Part shown: one piece after another, positions 25,390-34,857 of the stretch
How the letters are laid out: each line of letters starts with the position of its first letter
Position numbering within the stretch: the first letter of the stretch is position 1
DNA from: Candidatus Brachybacterium merdavium
GTDB taxonomy: Bacteria; Actinomycetota; Actinomycetes; Actinomycetales; Dermabacteraceae
Direction of reading: 5' to 3'
Assembly: GCA_019118275.1 (NCBI GenBank)
Contig: DWZH01000087.1
Coordinates: 62,001 to 126,000 of the forward strand
Length of the DNA stretch: 64,000 nucleotides
The notes under the pieces: model-generated
Told to the model about the DNA's origin: nothing
Seen by the model: only the letters and a program-made list of their open reading frames with translations
The model's database searches: none
Program-made: the position numbers and the translations under genes

Positions 25390-27023
25390 CAGGCGGTCCC
25401 CGCGTTCGGGGCCGGGAACAGTCCCTCTGGCCTGCCCTTGCCGTCCCAGTTGAGCAGGTTGATGCGCGTGCCCTCGGGCCTGGGCACCGGCGACTCCTGC
25501 CTCTTGGTCGCATACCCCGGGCCTGACATCCCCAGCGACTCCTCCGGCAGCGACATCCCCATGCCCGGGCCGCCCGGCGCGTTCAGGGGGCAGTCGGTCC
25601 CGGTGCCTTCCAGGTCGTGGGCGGACTCGGCATGCCCGGCCGGGATCACGTACCGGTCCTCGTACTTGGCGATCGCCAGCAGCCGGTACATGTCCTCCAT
25701 CTCCTGGCCGCTCATCCCGACGGCGTGGGCGATGCCCTCACGCGCCGGCCTGCCCAGATTGATGTCCCGCATGTAGGAACGCATCGCCGCCATCCGGTAC
25801 AGCACCCGTTCGACGGTGGGCACGTCCCCGGCGGTGAACAGGTTCGCCAGGTATTCCACGGGGATCCGGAGGGCGTCGATCGCCGCGAACAGGTTGTCGG
25901 CGTCCTCGGCGTCGTAGCCGGTGTCACGCACCACGTCCACCACCGGGGACAGCGGCGGGATGTACCAGACCATCGGCATGGTGCGGTACTCCGGGTGCAG
26001 CGGCAGCGCGACCTCGTAGTCCTTGATCAGCTGGTAGGTCGGGGATTTCTGGGCGGCCTCGATCCAGTCGTTGTGGATCCCCGCCGCCCGCGCGCCCGCG
26101 ATCACCTCCGGGTCGTGGGGGTCCAGGATGATGTCCCGCTGTGCCTGGTAGAGGTCCTGCTCGTCCTTCATGGACGCCGCGGCGGTGACGCGGTCGGCGT
26201 CGTAGAGCACCAGCCCGATGTAGCGCAGGCGGCCTACGCAGGTCTCGGCGCACACCGTCGGCTCGCCCTGCTCGATGCGCGGATAGCAGAAGGTGCACTT
26301 CTCGGCCTTGCCGGTCTGGTGGTTGAAGTAGATCTTCTTGTAGGGGCAGCCGGTGATGCACATGCGCCAGCCGCGGCAGCCGTCCTGATCGACCAGGACG
26401 ATCCCGTCCTCCTCACGCTTGTAGATCGCGCCGGAGGGGCAGGAGGCGACGCACGTGGGGTTCAGGCAATGCTCACAGATCCGCGGCAGATAGAACATGA
26501 AGGTCTGGTCGAACTCGAACTGGACCTTGTCCTCGATGCCCTTGAGCATCGGGTCCTTGTCCTTGTGCAGATAGGTCCCGCCCAGGTCGTCGTCCCAGTT
26601 GCCCGACCACTGGATGTCGGTGCGTTCCCCGGTGATCAGCGACGTCGGGGGCGCGGTGGGGATGTTCTCCTGCTGAGCGGGGGCGTTGAGCAGGTTCTCG
26701 TACTCATAGGTCCACGGCTCGTAGTAGTCCTCGATGCCGGGCAGGCGCGGATTCGAGAACAGCTCCATCAGCTTCTTGATCCGGCCGCCGGCCTTGGGGC
26801 GCAGCCGTCCGCTCCTGCTGAGCTCCCAGCCTCCCTTCCACTTCTCCTGGTCCTCGTAACCGCGCGGGTACCCCTGCCCGGGACGGGTCTCCACATTGTT
26901 GAACCAGATGTACTCGGTTCCGGATCGGTTGGTCCAGGCCTGCTTGCAGGTCACTGAACAAGTGTGGCAGCCGATGCACTTGTCGAGGTTCATCACCATC
27001 GACATCTGGGCCATGACTCTCAT
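25389..27023 (-). CDS. narH: Respiratory nitrate reductase beta subunit
   Basis: Iron-sulfur electron-transfer subunit on the cytoplasmic face, linking NarI to NarG. The 544-residue protein begins with a ferredoxin-type set C16-C19-C22-C26 (KCIGCHTCSVTC). The middle has CEHCLNPTCVASCP, then CRGWRMCITGCPYKK, where Trp replaces a Cys in the NarH-type three-iron cluster site, and CTFCYPRIEQGEP plus CAETC. ATG 27023 follows AAGGAG; a start at the fourth codon is possible. It is 69 bases after narG and ends in a TGATG overlap with narJ. Confidence 0.97.
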   Translation of the reverse strand: MRVMAQMSMVMNLDKCIGCHTCSVTCKQAWTNRSGTEYIWFNNVETRPGQGYPRGYEDQEKWKGGWELSRSGRLRPKAGGRIKKLMELFSNPRLPGIEDYYEPWTYEYENLLNAPAQQENIPTAPPTSLITGERTDIQWSGNWDDDLGGTYLHKDKDPMLKGIEDKVQFEFDQTFMFYLPRICEHCLNPTCVASCPSGAIYKREEDGIVLVDQDGCRGWRMCITGCPYKKIYFNHQTGKAEKCTFCYPRIEQGEPTVCAETCVGRLRYIGLVLYDADRVTAAASMKDEQDLYQAQRDIILDPHDPEVIAGARAAGIHNDWIEAAQKSPTYQLIKDYEVALPLHPEYRTMPMVWYIPPLSPVVDVVRDTGYDAEDADNLFAAIDALRIPVEYLANLFTAGDVPTVERVLYRMAAMRSYMRDINLGRPAREGIAHAVGMSGQEMEDMYRLLAIAKYEDRYVIPAGHAESAHDLEGTGTDCPLNAPGGPGMGMSLPEESLGMSGPGYATKRQESPVPRPEGTRINLLNWDGKGRPEGLFPAPNAGTA

Positions 27024-27092
27024 GTCAGGGGCTCCTTCCTACGGGAGGTCGAGGGACGGTGGAGGGCGGGTCCACACGGGGTGGTCGCCATG

Positions 27093-30000
27093 TCAGTACT
27101 CCACCGGGGCGGTGCGTTTGCGGATCACGGTGACCTCATCACGCTGGTTTCCCGTGGGCCCGTAGTAGTTGAAGGCGTAGGACAGCTGTCCGTAGCCACC
27201 GATCAGATGCGAGGGTTTGAGCATGATCCGGGTCAGCGAGTTGGTGATACCACCGCGCTTGCCGTCCCGCTCGGTCAGCGGCACGTTGACGGTGCGTTCC
27301 TGCCCGTGGTGCATGAAAGCGGTGCCCCGAGGCATGCGGTGGCTGACCACAGCGCGGGCGGTGAGCACGCCGTTGCGGTTGACCGCTTCGACCCAGTCGT
27401 TGTCCGTGATGCCCGCGGCCTCGGCGTCCTCCACGCTCATCCAGATGTTCTGCCCGCCGCGGGACAGGTTCATCATGTAGAAGTTCTCCTGGTACATGGA
27501 GTGGATCGCCCACTTGTTGTGGGGGGTCAGGTAGCGCACGCTGATCCCACCCGACTCGTTCTCGCCGACCGGGCTCTCGCCGAACAGGGCGGTCATGTCC
27601 AGCGGGGGGCGGAACACCGGCAGCGCCTCCCCCATCTCCAGCATCCAGTCGTGGTCGAGGTAGAAGTGCTGACGTCCGGTCAGGGTGTGCCAGGGCTTCT
27701 TGCGTTCGACGTTGATGGTGAAAGGGCTGTAGCGCCGCCCACCCGATTCCGAACCGGACCATTCGGGGCTGGTGATCACCGGCACCGGCGCGGCCTTGGT
27801 GTCGGCGAAGTGGATCCGTTTGCCCTCATGCTCCCCGGCCAGGTCGCGCAGCGGCACGCCGGTGCGCTTCTCGAGGGTCGTGAAGCCCTGAGTGGCCATG
27901 TGGCCGTTGGTGGTCCCGGACAGGCCCAGGATGAACTCACAGGCCTGCAGGTCGGTCTCGATCCGGGGGCGTCCGGCGGCAGCTCCCTCCCGTTTGACGC
28001 CGTTGAGCCGGCCCAGCTCCTCGACGTACTCCTTCACGTCGTAGGTGACGCCCTTGGTGGTCATGCCCAGCGTGTCCAGCAGGGGGCCGATCGAGCTGAA
28101 CTTCTCGTAGATCTGTGTGAAGTCCCGTTCGACCTCGACCAGGGTGGGCATGGTCAGGCCGGGGATCGCCTCGCACTCGCCGGCCTTCCAGTCCCTCACC
28201 CTGCCGTGAGGGGTGGCCATCGCGCCCGGGCTGTCGTGCTGCAGCGGGAAGGCGACCACATCGGTGCGGGTGCCCAGGTGCGTCTCGGCGAGCTCGCTGA
28301 ATTTCTCGGCGATCGCGGCCCAGGTCTCCCAGTCGGTGCGGGACTCCCAGGGGTTGGTGATCGCAGGGTTGAAGGAATGGATGAAGGGGTGCATGTCCGT
28401 GGTGGACAGGTCATGCTTCTCGTACCAGGTCGACGCCGGCAGCACCACGTCGGAGTGCAGGGTGTGGCTGGTCATGCGGAAATCGAGGGTGAGGACGAGA
28501 TCGACCTTCCCGATCGGAGCCTGATCCCGCCACTTCACGTCCCGGGGACGGAACTCCGGGGGCGTCTCCTCCTCGGTCGCCGCGGAGTCCACCCCCAGCA
28601 GGTGCCGGAAGAAGTACTGGTCGCCCTTGGCGGACGAGCCCAGAGTGTTCGCCCGCCAGATCGACCAGATCCGCGGGAAGTTCTCCGGTGCATCGGGATC
28701 TTCGGCGGCGAAGGAGATCGAGCCGTCCTTGAGCCGGTCGACCAGGTACGGGATCGTCTCCTCCCCCGCTTCGGCGGCCTGATCGGCCACGTCCAGGGAG
28801 GAGATGTCGAACTGCGGGAAGAAGGGCTGCCAGCCCAGCCGCTGGGACAGGGCCACCGCATCGGCGGTGGTGGTGCCTGCGAACCGGCCGGCTCCGGTGG
28901 TCGCCGCGAGGGTGTCGGCACCGAAGCGGTCGTAGCGCCACTGGTCGGTGTGCATGTACCAGTAGGTGGTCTGGGTCATCTGCCGCGGGGGCCGTGACCA
29001 GTCCAGCGCATTGGCCAGGTGCATCCATCCGGTGATGGGCCGGACCTTCTCCTGACCGACGTAGTGGGCCCAGCCCCCGCCGTTGACGCCCTGGGTGCCG
29101 CACAGGTTCGTCAGCGTCAGGAAGGAGCGGTAGATGGTGTCGGAGTGGAACCAGTGGTTGGTGCCCGCACCCATGATGATCATCGAGCGACCGCCGGAGT
29201 CGATCGCATTCTGCGCGAACTCCCGGGCGATCCGGGCCACGGCCACGCCGGGCACGCCCGTGATCTCCTCCTGCCAGGCAGGGGTGTAGAGGGCTCTGGC
29301 ATCATCGAGGCCGCTCGCCCACTGGCCCGGCAGGCCCTCGCGGCCCACGCCGTACTCGGCCAGCAGCAGATCGAAGACGGTGGTGACGATGCGGCCGTCG
29401 AGCCGGCGCACCGGCACCCCCCGGGGCACGTCCCCGCGGCCGCCCTGGCCGACGGTGTCGAAGCGAGGCATCAGCACCTCGGCCACCTCCTCGTGGTGGC
29501 CCAGCAGGCTCAGCGCGGGATCGAGATCGCCCAGCTCGAGGTTCCACCGGCCCACCCCGTCCTCGGAGAAGCGGTGCCCCAGGGTCCCATTGGGCACGAC
29601 CGGGGTGCCGGTGGCGGCGTCGAACATCATCGGCTTGAAGTCGGCGTGCTCGGTGGCCGCCTCGACGGTGCGCTGCTCCCCGGCATCGCTGGCCACGAGG
29701 AACTTGCCGGGTACCAGGCTGCCGTCCTCGCGCTGCTCGAGCTGCACCAGGAACGGCAGGTCGGTGTACTGCTTGGAGTAGGCATCGAAATAGGGGACCT
29801 GCTGGTCGACGTAGAACTCGCGCAGGATCGTGTGTCCCATCGCCATCGCCAGGGCCGCATCGGTGCCGGGATGCGGAGCCAGCCACTCGTCGGCGAACTT
29901 CACCGATTCCGCGTAGTCGGGCGCGACCGAGATCACCTTCTGGCCGCGGTAGCGGGCCTCGACCATCCAGTGTGCGTCCGGGGTGCGCGTGAGCGGGACG

Positions 30001-30860
30001 TTCGATCCCCACATGATCAGGTAGGCCGCATCCCACCAGTCGCCGGACTCGGGGACGTCGGTCTGGTCCCCGAAGACCTGCGGGGAGGCCGGGGGAAGGT
30101 CCGCGTACCAGTCGTAGAAGGAGAGCATCGACCCGCCGATGAGCTGGTGGAAGCGAGCCCCGGAGGAGAAGGAGACCTGGCTCATCGCAGGGATCGGCGA
30201 GAAGCCGGTGGCCCGGTCGGGGCCGTGCTCCTTGACGGTGTGCACATAGGCCGCCGAGACCATCTCGATGGTCTCGTCCCAGGAGGCGCGCACCAATCCT
30301 CCCTTGCCGCGCACCGACTTGTACCGGCGGGCCTTCTCCGGATCGGAGACGATGGCCTTCCAGGCCTCGACCGGATCGTTCCCGGGCGCCTTGGCCTTCT
30401 CCTCGCGGTACATCTGCAGCAGTGCGGAGCGCACGTAGGGATAGCGCACGCGGGTGGGTGAGTAGGTGTACCAGGAGAAGGAGGCCCCGCGAGGGCACCC
30501 CCGGGGCTCGTACTCGGGCTTGTCCGGCCCGGCCGAGGGATAGTCGGTCTCCTGGGACTCCCAGGTGATCACTCCGTCCTTCACGTAGACCTTCCAGGAG
30601 CAGGAGCCGGTGCAGTTGACGCCGTGGGTGGAGCGCACGACCTTGTCATGGCTCCACCGCTCGCGGTAGAAGGAGTCGCCGCTGCGGCCACCCACCCGGT
30701 GGGTCTCGCGATTGTCCTCGGAGATGCGCTCGGAGCGGCTGAACATCCGGCGCGCCCCGATCAGGGCGTCCATCACGGGTGAATCGAGGCCGGGTACGTC
30801 GCCTCCCTCCGACGTGCCGCTGGGGGCGGGAGCGGATTCCGGGCGGTCCTGGATCGTCAT
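27093..30860 (-). CDS. narG: Respiratory nitrate reductase alpha (catalytic) subunit
   Basis: Reduces nitrate to nitrite at a bis-MGD molybdenum centre, generating proton motive force with NarI. At 1255 residues it has normal length. Cluster FS0 ligands are H79, C83, C87 and C122 (HGVNCTGSCSWK ... RGCPRGAS), the His-Cys3 pattern special to NarG. The DQTDVPESGDWWDAAYLIM region holds the Asp that ligates molybdenum. No twin-arginine leader is seen, so the enzyme is the usual cytoplasm-facing form. AGGAGG precedes the ATG at 30860, and narK is 45 bases upstream on the same strand, so both may be in one transcript. Confidence 0.98.
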   Translation of the reverse strand: MTIQDRPESAPAPSGTSEGGDVPGLDSPVMDALIGARRMFSRSERISEDNRETHRVGGRSGDSFYRERWSHDKVVRSTHGVNCTGSCSWKVYVKDGVITWESQETDYPSAGPDKPEYEPRGCPRGASFSWYTYSPTRVRYPYVRSALLQMYREEKAKAPGNDPVEAWKAIVSDPEKARRYKSVRGKGGLVRASWDETIEMVSAAYVHTVKEHGPDRATGFSPIPAMSQVSFSSGARFHQLIGGSMLSFYDWYADLPPASPQVFGDQTDVPESGDWWDAAYLIMWGSNVPLTRTPDAHWMVEARYRGQKVISVAPDYAESVKFADEWLAPHPGTDAALAMAMGHTILREFYVDQQVPYFDAYSKQYTDLPFLVQLEQREDGSLVPGKFLVASDAGEQRTVEAATEHADFKPMMFDAATGTPVVPNGTLGHRFSEDGVGRWNLELGDLDPALSLLGHHEEVAEVLMPRFDTVGQGGRGDVPRGVPVRRLDGRIVTTVFDLLLAEYGVGREGLPGQWASGLDDARALYTPAWQEEITGVPGVAVARIAREFAQNAIDSGGRSMIIMGAGTNHWFHSDTIYRSFLTLTNLCGTQGVNGGGWAHYVGQEKVRPITGWMHLANALDWSRPPRQMTQTTYWYMHTDQWRYDRFGADTLAATTGAGRFAGTTTADAVALSQRLGWQPFFPQFDISSLDVADQAAEAGEETIPYLVDRLKDGSISFAAEDPDAPENFPRIWSIWRANTLGSSAKGDQYFFRHLLGVDSAATEEETPPEFRPRDVKWRDQAPIGKVDLVLTLDFRMTSHTLHSDVVLPASTWYEKHDLSTTDMHPFIHSFNPAITNPWESRTDWETWAAIAEKFSELAETHLGTRTDVVAFPLQHDSPGAMATPHGRVRDWKAGECEAIPGLTMPTLVEVERDFTQIYEKFSSIGPLLDTLGMTTKGVTYDVKEYVEELGRLNGVKREGAAAGRPRIETDLQACEFILGLSGTTNGHMATQGFTTLEKRTGVPLRDLAGEHEGKRIHFADTKAAPVPVITSPEWSGSESGGRRYSPFTINVERKKPWHTLTGRQHFYLDHDWMLEMGEALPVFRPPLDMTALFGESPVGENESGGISVRYLTPHNKWAIHSMYQENFYMMNLSRGGQNIWMSVEDAEAAGITDNDWVEAVNRNGVLTARAVVSHRMPRGTAFMHHGQERTVNVPLTERDGKRGGITNSLTRIMLKPSHLIGGYGQLSYAFNYYGPTGNQRDEVTVIRKRTAPVEY

Positions 30861-30905
30861 TGCTGCTCCTCCTGGAGTGGGCGGACGTGGATCATGGGTG
30901 TCGCG

Positions 30906-32147
30906 TCAACGGGCTGCGGCGGGGTCGCGCGAGCCGCGGGCGACGAAGAGGGTGACGACGATGGCGCCGAGGGTCGCCAGAAGCAGCAGGAGCACCCCCA
31001 GCGAGTAGCTGCCGCTGTAGCCGAAGACCGCGGACATCACCAGCGGCGGCACGAAGCCGCCCAGGCCGCCGGCGGCCCCGACGAAGCCCGTGACGGATCC
31101 GACGATCGAGGGGTCGCTGGTCTGGGCGATGAGCGCGAACACCGCGCCGGATCCGAAGCCCAGCCCCGCGGCCATGACGATGTAGACGATCGTGCCCACC
31201 GGCATCAGCGCCGGCTGGAAGGCCAGCACCGCCGCCGCGATCGCGACCGCGCTGTAGGAGATCAGCAGGGTGCTGGCCGCGCCGATCCGGTCCGAGAGGG
31301 TGCCCCCGAGCGGGCGCATCACCACCGCGACGATCACGAATCCAGCCATGCGGAAGGAGGCGTCGGCGGCCTCGAGCCCGTACCAGACCTGCAGCATGGT
31401 GGGCAGGAACACCGAGAAGGCGACGTAGCCGCCGAAGGACAGGGCATACAGGTAGCAGGCCTGCCAGGTGACCTTGAGCTTCATCGTGGCCAGGGACTGC
31501 GTGACGATGTTGCGGCGCGAGGGCTGCCAGCCGGGCGGGTCGGCCAGTAGCAGCCACGTGACCACGGCGTAGGCCAGCAGCACCGCTGCGGTGAGCAGGA
31601 ACGGCGCGCGATCCCCCAGGGAGCTGACCAGCGGAACCGTGGTGAAGGCGCTGATGGCGGTGCCGCCCATGCCCACCCCGTACAGCCCCGTGGCCATTCC
31701 GCGCTTCGTCGGCGGGAACCAGGAATTGACCATCGGGACCCCGATGGCAAATGCGGTTCCGGCGATGCCGAGGAAAAAACCGCCCACCAGCAGAGTGGCG
31801 TAGTTGTACTGGCCGACGAGGCCGATGAACAGCACCGGGATCACGGTGATCAAGGAGACCAACGGGAACATCAGTCTGCCGCCATAGCGGTCGGTGAGCG
31901 CCCCGATGGGGATCCGGCCCACCGCGCCGACCAGCACCGGGATCGCCACGATCAGGGCGGCATCGGCGGTCAGCCCCCGCTCGACGTAGACGGGTCCGAG
32001 CGGGCTCAGCAGCGACCAGGCCCAGAAGTTGAGGCCGAAACCGAGGGTGACCAGGATGAGTGCCCGCCAGGCGCCGGACGGGACCTCCGAGGCAGGGGGC
32101 GAGGTCCTCACCGAGGACGATGATGGCTCTGAGGCGGTTGCAGACAT
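30906..32147 (-). CDS. narK: Nitrate/nitrite transporter, NarK family
   Basis: Major-facilitator nitrate/nitrite porter with about 12 membrane helices. I choose ATG 32147 (413 residues) after GAAGG; 49 upstream codons in frame are the leader region. The nitrate-nitrite porter signatures are present as GIAGTAFAIGVPMVNSWFPP in helix 5 and GFVGAAGGLGGFVPPLV in helix 11. The MFS loop motif is seen as GALTDRYGGR and GGTLSDRIGAA. The first 30 residues are a Ser/Pro-rich polar tail. Its place ahead of narGHJI indicates nitrate uptake and nitrite export during anaerobic respiration. Confidence 0.95.
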   Translation of the reverse strand: MSATASEPSSSSVRTSPPASEVPSGAWRALILVTLGFGLNFWAWSLLSPLGPVYVERGLTADAALIVAIPVLVGAVGRIPIGALTDRYGGRLMFPLVSLITVIPVLFIGLVGQYNYATLLVGGFFLGIAGTAFAIGVPMVNSWFPPTKRGMATGLYGVGMGGTAISAFTTVPLVSSLGDRAPFLLTAAVLLAYAVVTWLLLADPPGWQPSRRNIVTQSLATMKLKVTWQACYLYALSFGGYVAFSVFLPTMLQVWYGLEAADASFRMAGFVIVAVVMRPLGGTLSDRIGAASTLLISYSAVAIAAAVLAFQPALMPVGTIVYIVMAAGLGFGSGAVFALIAQTSDPSIVGSVTGFVGAAGGLGGFVPPLVMSAVFGYSGSYSLGVLLLLLATLGAIVVTLFVARGSRDPAAAR

Positions 32148-32453
32148 CGCTTGACCTTCGTTCTCGACAGCGATTTCGCGAGCGGGGAAGCTCGCGGTGC
32201 CTTCGGTGCTGAGCAGAAAGCACCTGATCAGCTTCTCCGACCGACGCGTCCAGCTTAGGGGACTTCGGTCCTTTCCGGGCCCGCATTCGACCACCTATGG
32301 GACTTCACCCGATGAATTCTCACTAGCAGCCATGATCCGCAACACGGGCATTGCATAAACATTCCTGGAATTCGCAAGCCGCGCGTTGTTCAATCCATGT
32401 GTCTTTTTCCGGCCCGCTTTTCGATCGCGCGGAGGAGGGACGTCTGGCCCACC
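32148..32453. promoter_or_regulatory. narK upstream region, locally AT-richer
   Basis: These 306 bases hold the narK ribosome site and, from about 32310 to 32420, a patch much lower in GC than its surroundings with two GAATTC sites (32314-32319, 32368-32373). It very likely contains the nar promoter and control sites. I found no clear FNR-type box (TTGAT-N4-ATCAA). Confidence 0.45.
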
Positions 32454-32996
32454 TCAGCTCTCGGTGGGATCATCGATCTCCACGTCCACCATCAGCTCAG
32501 CGGCGATGGTCTCGAGCGCATCACGGAGAACGTCGGCATCGCCGCCCTCCGCCAGCCGCAGCTGCGCCTCCGCTTCGAAGAGCCGCCCCCCGCCCTCGGG
32601 GGCCTCCCGGGTCCAGGTGCGCAGCTCGTCGATGGTCGCGTGCACGGTGGCCAGCGCCGAGGTGACCTCCCGAATCGTCCCGGTGCGATCCTGCCCCAGC
32701 AGGTGGAGCCGCAGGGACGGGCCGGACCCGGGCGGTGCCGCCGAGGGGGCTGCGGCCGCCGTGGCCTCGACCCTCAGTCCGACCTGCTCGGCGAGGGTGG
32801 CGAGCTCCTGGACGAATCTCTCTGCACGCGACTCGGCGACGTCGACCAGCACGATGCCTGCAAATTTGCCGGCCAGCAGTGCCAGGCTGCTGTCGACCCA
32901 GCTGCCCCCGTGGTCGTCGACCACCGAGGACAGAGCGGAGACGAGGCCCGGCCGGTCATCGCCGATGGCGGTGAGGACATATGTGGTCATGGTCAC
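32454..32996 (-). CDS. Two-ACT-domain protein, GcvR-like
   Basis: A 180-residue cytoplasmic protein made of two ACT domains (about residues 4-75 and 95-170). The first begins YVLTAIGDDRPGLVSALSSV and the second LLGQDRTGTIREVTSAL, the glycine-cleavage-repressor (GcvR) style pair without any DNA-binding domain. ACT domains usually bind amino acids. There is no ribosome site near the ATG at 32996 (or at 32990), so it may be leaderless. Amino-acid sensing is inferred from the fold; the ligand is unknown. It lies 192 bases downstream of cimA. Confidence 0.82.
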   Translation of the reverse strand: MTMTTYVLTAIGDDRPGLVSALSSVVDDHGGSWVDSSLALLAGKFAGIVLVDVAESRAERFVQELATLAEQVGLRVEATAAAAPSAAPPGSGPSLRLHLLGQDRTGTIREVTSALATVHATIDELRTWTREAPEGGGRLFEAEAQLRLAEGGDADVLRDALETIAAELMVDVEIDDPTES

Positions 32997-33188
32997 AGGC
33001 TAGCCGGTGGACTCACGCTTCGGATGGCCGGTCCGACCGTTCGGTCCGCCCCGGCGGCAGGGCGTCCTGCGCGGGAGCCAGGAGAGCCCATCGGGCACAA
33101 CGCGGGCACGCGGCGTCCCCGCGAGAGCACCCGACCGCACCAGAGGGCGACCGGCCGCGCTTGAGGGCACCGGGTGGCCCGGTGCTCC

Positions 33189-34853
33189 TCACGGCTGGGG
33201 CGTGCCGGCCTTGTAGAGCCCGTAGGTGTAGGCATCGGCGATCGCTTCCCACGACGCCTCGATCACATTGGGCCCCACTCCCACGGTCTGGAAGTCCAGT
33301 CCGGCCCCGGAGGTGCGCACCAGGACCCGCGTGGTGGCGTCGGTGCCGTGCTGGGCGTCGAGGATGCGGACCTTGAAGTCCCGCAGCTCGAACTCGTCGA
33401 TCAGCGGGTACCGGTCGCACAGCGCCTTGCGCAGGGCCAGATCCAGGGCATTGACGGGCCCGTTGCCCTCGGCCAGAGCGACGGCTCGGGCCTGGACACC
33501 GGCGGTTCCGCCTCCGATCTTCACGACCGCCTCCGTCTCCAGGCTCCCATCGCGCAGCATCTGGGAGCTCGAGCGCCAGGACTCCACGTCGAAATAGGCC
33601 GGGGCGCGGCCCATCTCGTCGAGCAGCAGCAGCTCGAAGGAGGCGTCGGCGGCCTCGTAGGAGTACCCGACCGCTTCCCGTTGCTTGACCGTCGCGGCCA
33701 GGCGGGCCAGCAGGTTCTTCTCACCGGTGAGGTCGAAGCCGAGCTCCCGGCCCTTCAGCTCCATCGAGGCGCGTCCGGCCATGTCGGAGATGATCATGCG
33801 CATGTCGTTGCCGAGCAGACGCGGATCGGTGTGCTGGTACAGATCGGGGTCGACCCGGATCGCGCTGGCGTGCAGGCCGGCCTTGTGCGCGAAGGCGCTG
33901 TCACCGACGTACGGTGCGCGCGGATTGACCGGCATGTTGACGATCTCGCCGATCGCCTGGGCGATCCGGGTGGTCTCGGCCAGCGTCTCGGCCGGCACCA
34001 GCGCCATACCCATCTTCAGCTGGAGATCGGCGAGCATCGTGATCAGGTCGGCGTTGCCGGTGCGCTCGCCATACCCGTTGACGCAGCCCTGCACGTGGCT
34101 GGCGCCAGCCCGCACCGCGGTCACGGCGTTGGCGACGGCGCAGCCGGAGTCGTTGTGGGTGTGCGCCCCCAGGCGCGGGTCCGGATGACCGGCCGCGGCC
34201 AGGCGTTCCCGCAGCTCGGTGATGATCTCGGTGATGTCATGCGGGAGCATGCCGCCGTTGGTGTCGCACAGGACGGCGACCTCTGCTCCGGCCGCCAGGG
34301 AGGCGGCGATCACCGACGTGGCGTACTCCGCGTCGTGCCGGAAGCCGTCGAAGAAGTGCTCGGCGTCGACGAAGACCTCGCGGCCGAGTTCGACCAAGTG
34401 CGCGACGGTCTCACGCACCATTGCCAGGTTCTCCTCGCCGGAGGTGCGCAGGGCGGCGGTGACATGGCGCAGATCGGACTTCGCGACCAGGGTGACGGTC
34501 GGGGCTCCCGACTCGATCAGCGCCGCGACCTGTGGGTCGTCGGTGACCGCGACCCCGGCCTTGCGGGTGGACCCGAACGCCGCCAACCGGGCGGTGGACA
34601 GCTCCAGCTCCGTGCGAGCCCGCAGGAAGAACTCGGTGTCCCGCGGCACTGCCCCGGGCCAACCACCCTCGATGTAGGTCACGCCGAGCTCGTCGAGCAG
34701 ACGGGCGACCGCGAGCTTGTCGGTGACCGACAGGGTCAGCCCCTCCTGCTGGGCACCATCGCGCAGGGTGGTGTCGTAGAGGTGGAAGCCGTCGACGGGC
34801 ACCGCCTGCTGGTGGGCGGGAGTGGATGCGGTCGTGGTCTCGGTGGTCATCAT
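33189..34853 (-). CDS. cimA: (R)-citramalate synthase
   Basis: Condenses pyruvate with acetyl-CoA to citramalate, giving a threonine-free route to 2-oxobutanoate and isoleucine. The 554-residue protein has the HMGL-like barrel motif YDTTLRDGAQQEGLTLS (26-42), IEGGWPGAVPRDTEFF, the metal site HTHNDSGCAVAN and a C-terminal LeuA-type allosteric domain from about residue 420. The LTLS and GGWPGA variants fit CimA better than LeuA. The gene begins four bases after the ilvE stop, so it is the second gene of an ilvE-cimA pair. A 2-isopropylmalate synthase identity is less likely. Confidence 0.93.
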   Translation of the reverse strand: MMTTETTTASTPAHQQAVPVDGFHLYDTTLRDGAQQEGLTLSVTDKLAVARLLDELGVTYIEGGWPGAVPRDTEFFLRARTELELSTARLAAFGSTRKAGVAVTDDPQVAALIESGAPTVTLVAKSDLRHVTAALRTSGEENLAMVRETVAHLVELGREVFVDAEHFFDGFRHDAEYATSVIAASLAAGAEVAVLCDTNGGMLPHDITEIITELRERLAAAGHPDPRLGAHTHNDSGCAVANAVTAVRAGASHVQGCVNGYGERTGNADLITMLADLQLKMGMALVPAETLAETTRIAQAIGEIVNMPVNPRAPYVGDSAFAHKAGLHASAIRVDPDLYQHTDPRLLGNDMRMIISDMAGRASMELKGRELGFDLTGEKNLLARLAATVKQREAVGYSYEAADASFELLLLDEMGRAPAYFDVESWRSSSQMLRDGSLETEAVVKIGGGTAGVQARAVALAEGNGPVNALDLALRKALCDRYPLIDEFELRDFKVRILDAQHGTDATTRVLVRTSGAGLDFQTVGVGPNVIEASWEAIADAYTYGLYKAGTPQP

Positions 34854-34857
34854 CGCC

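Noticed and set aside
26964..30461. Two long plus-strand frames across narG and narH
   Set aside because: They are shadows of the minus-strand nitrate reductase genes.
32310..32420. FNR-type binding site sought in the narK upstream patch
   Set aside because: No TTGAT-N4-ATCAA or close variant found by eye.
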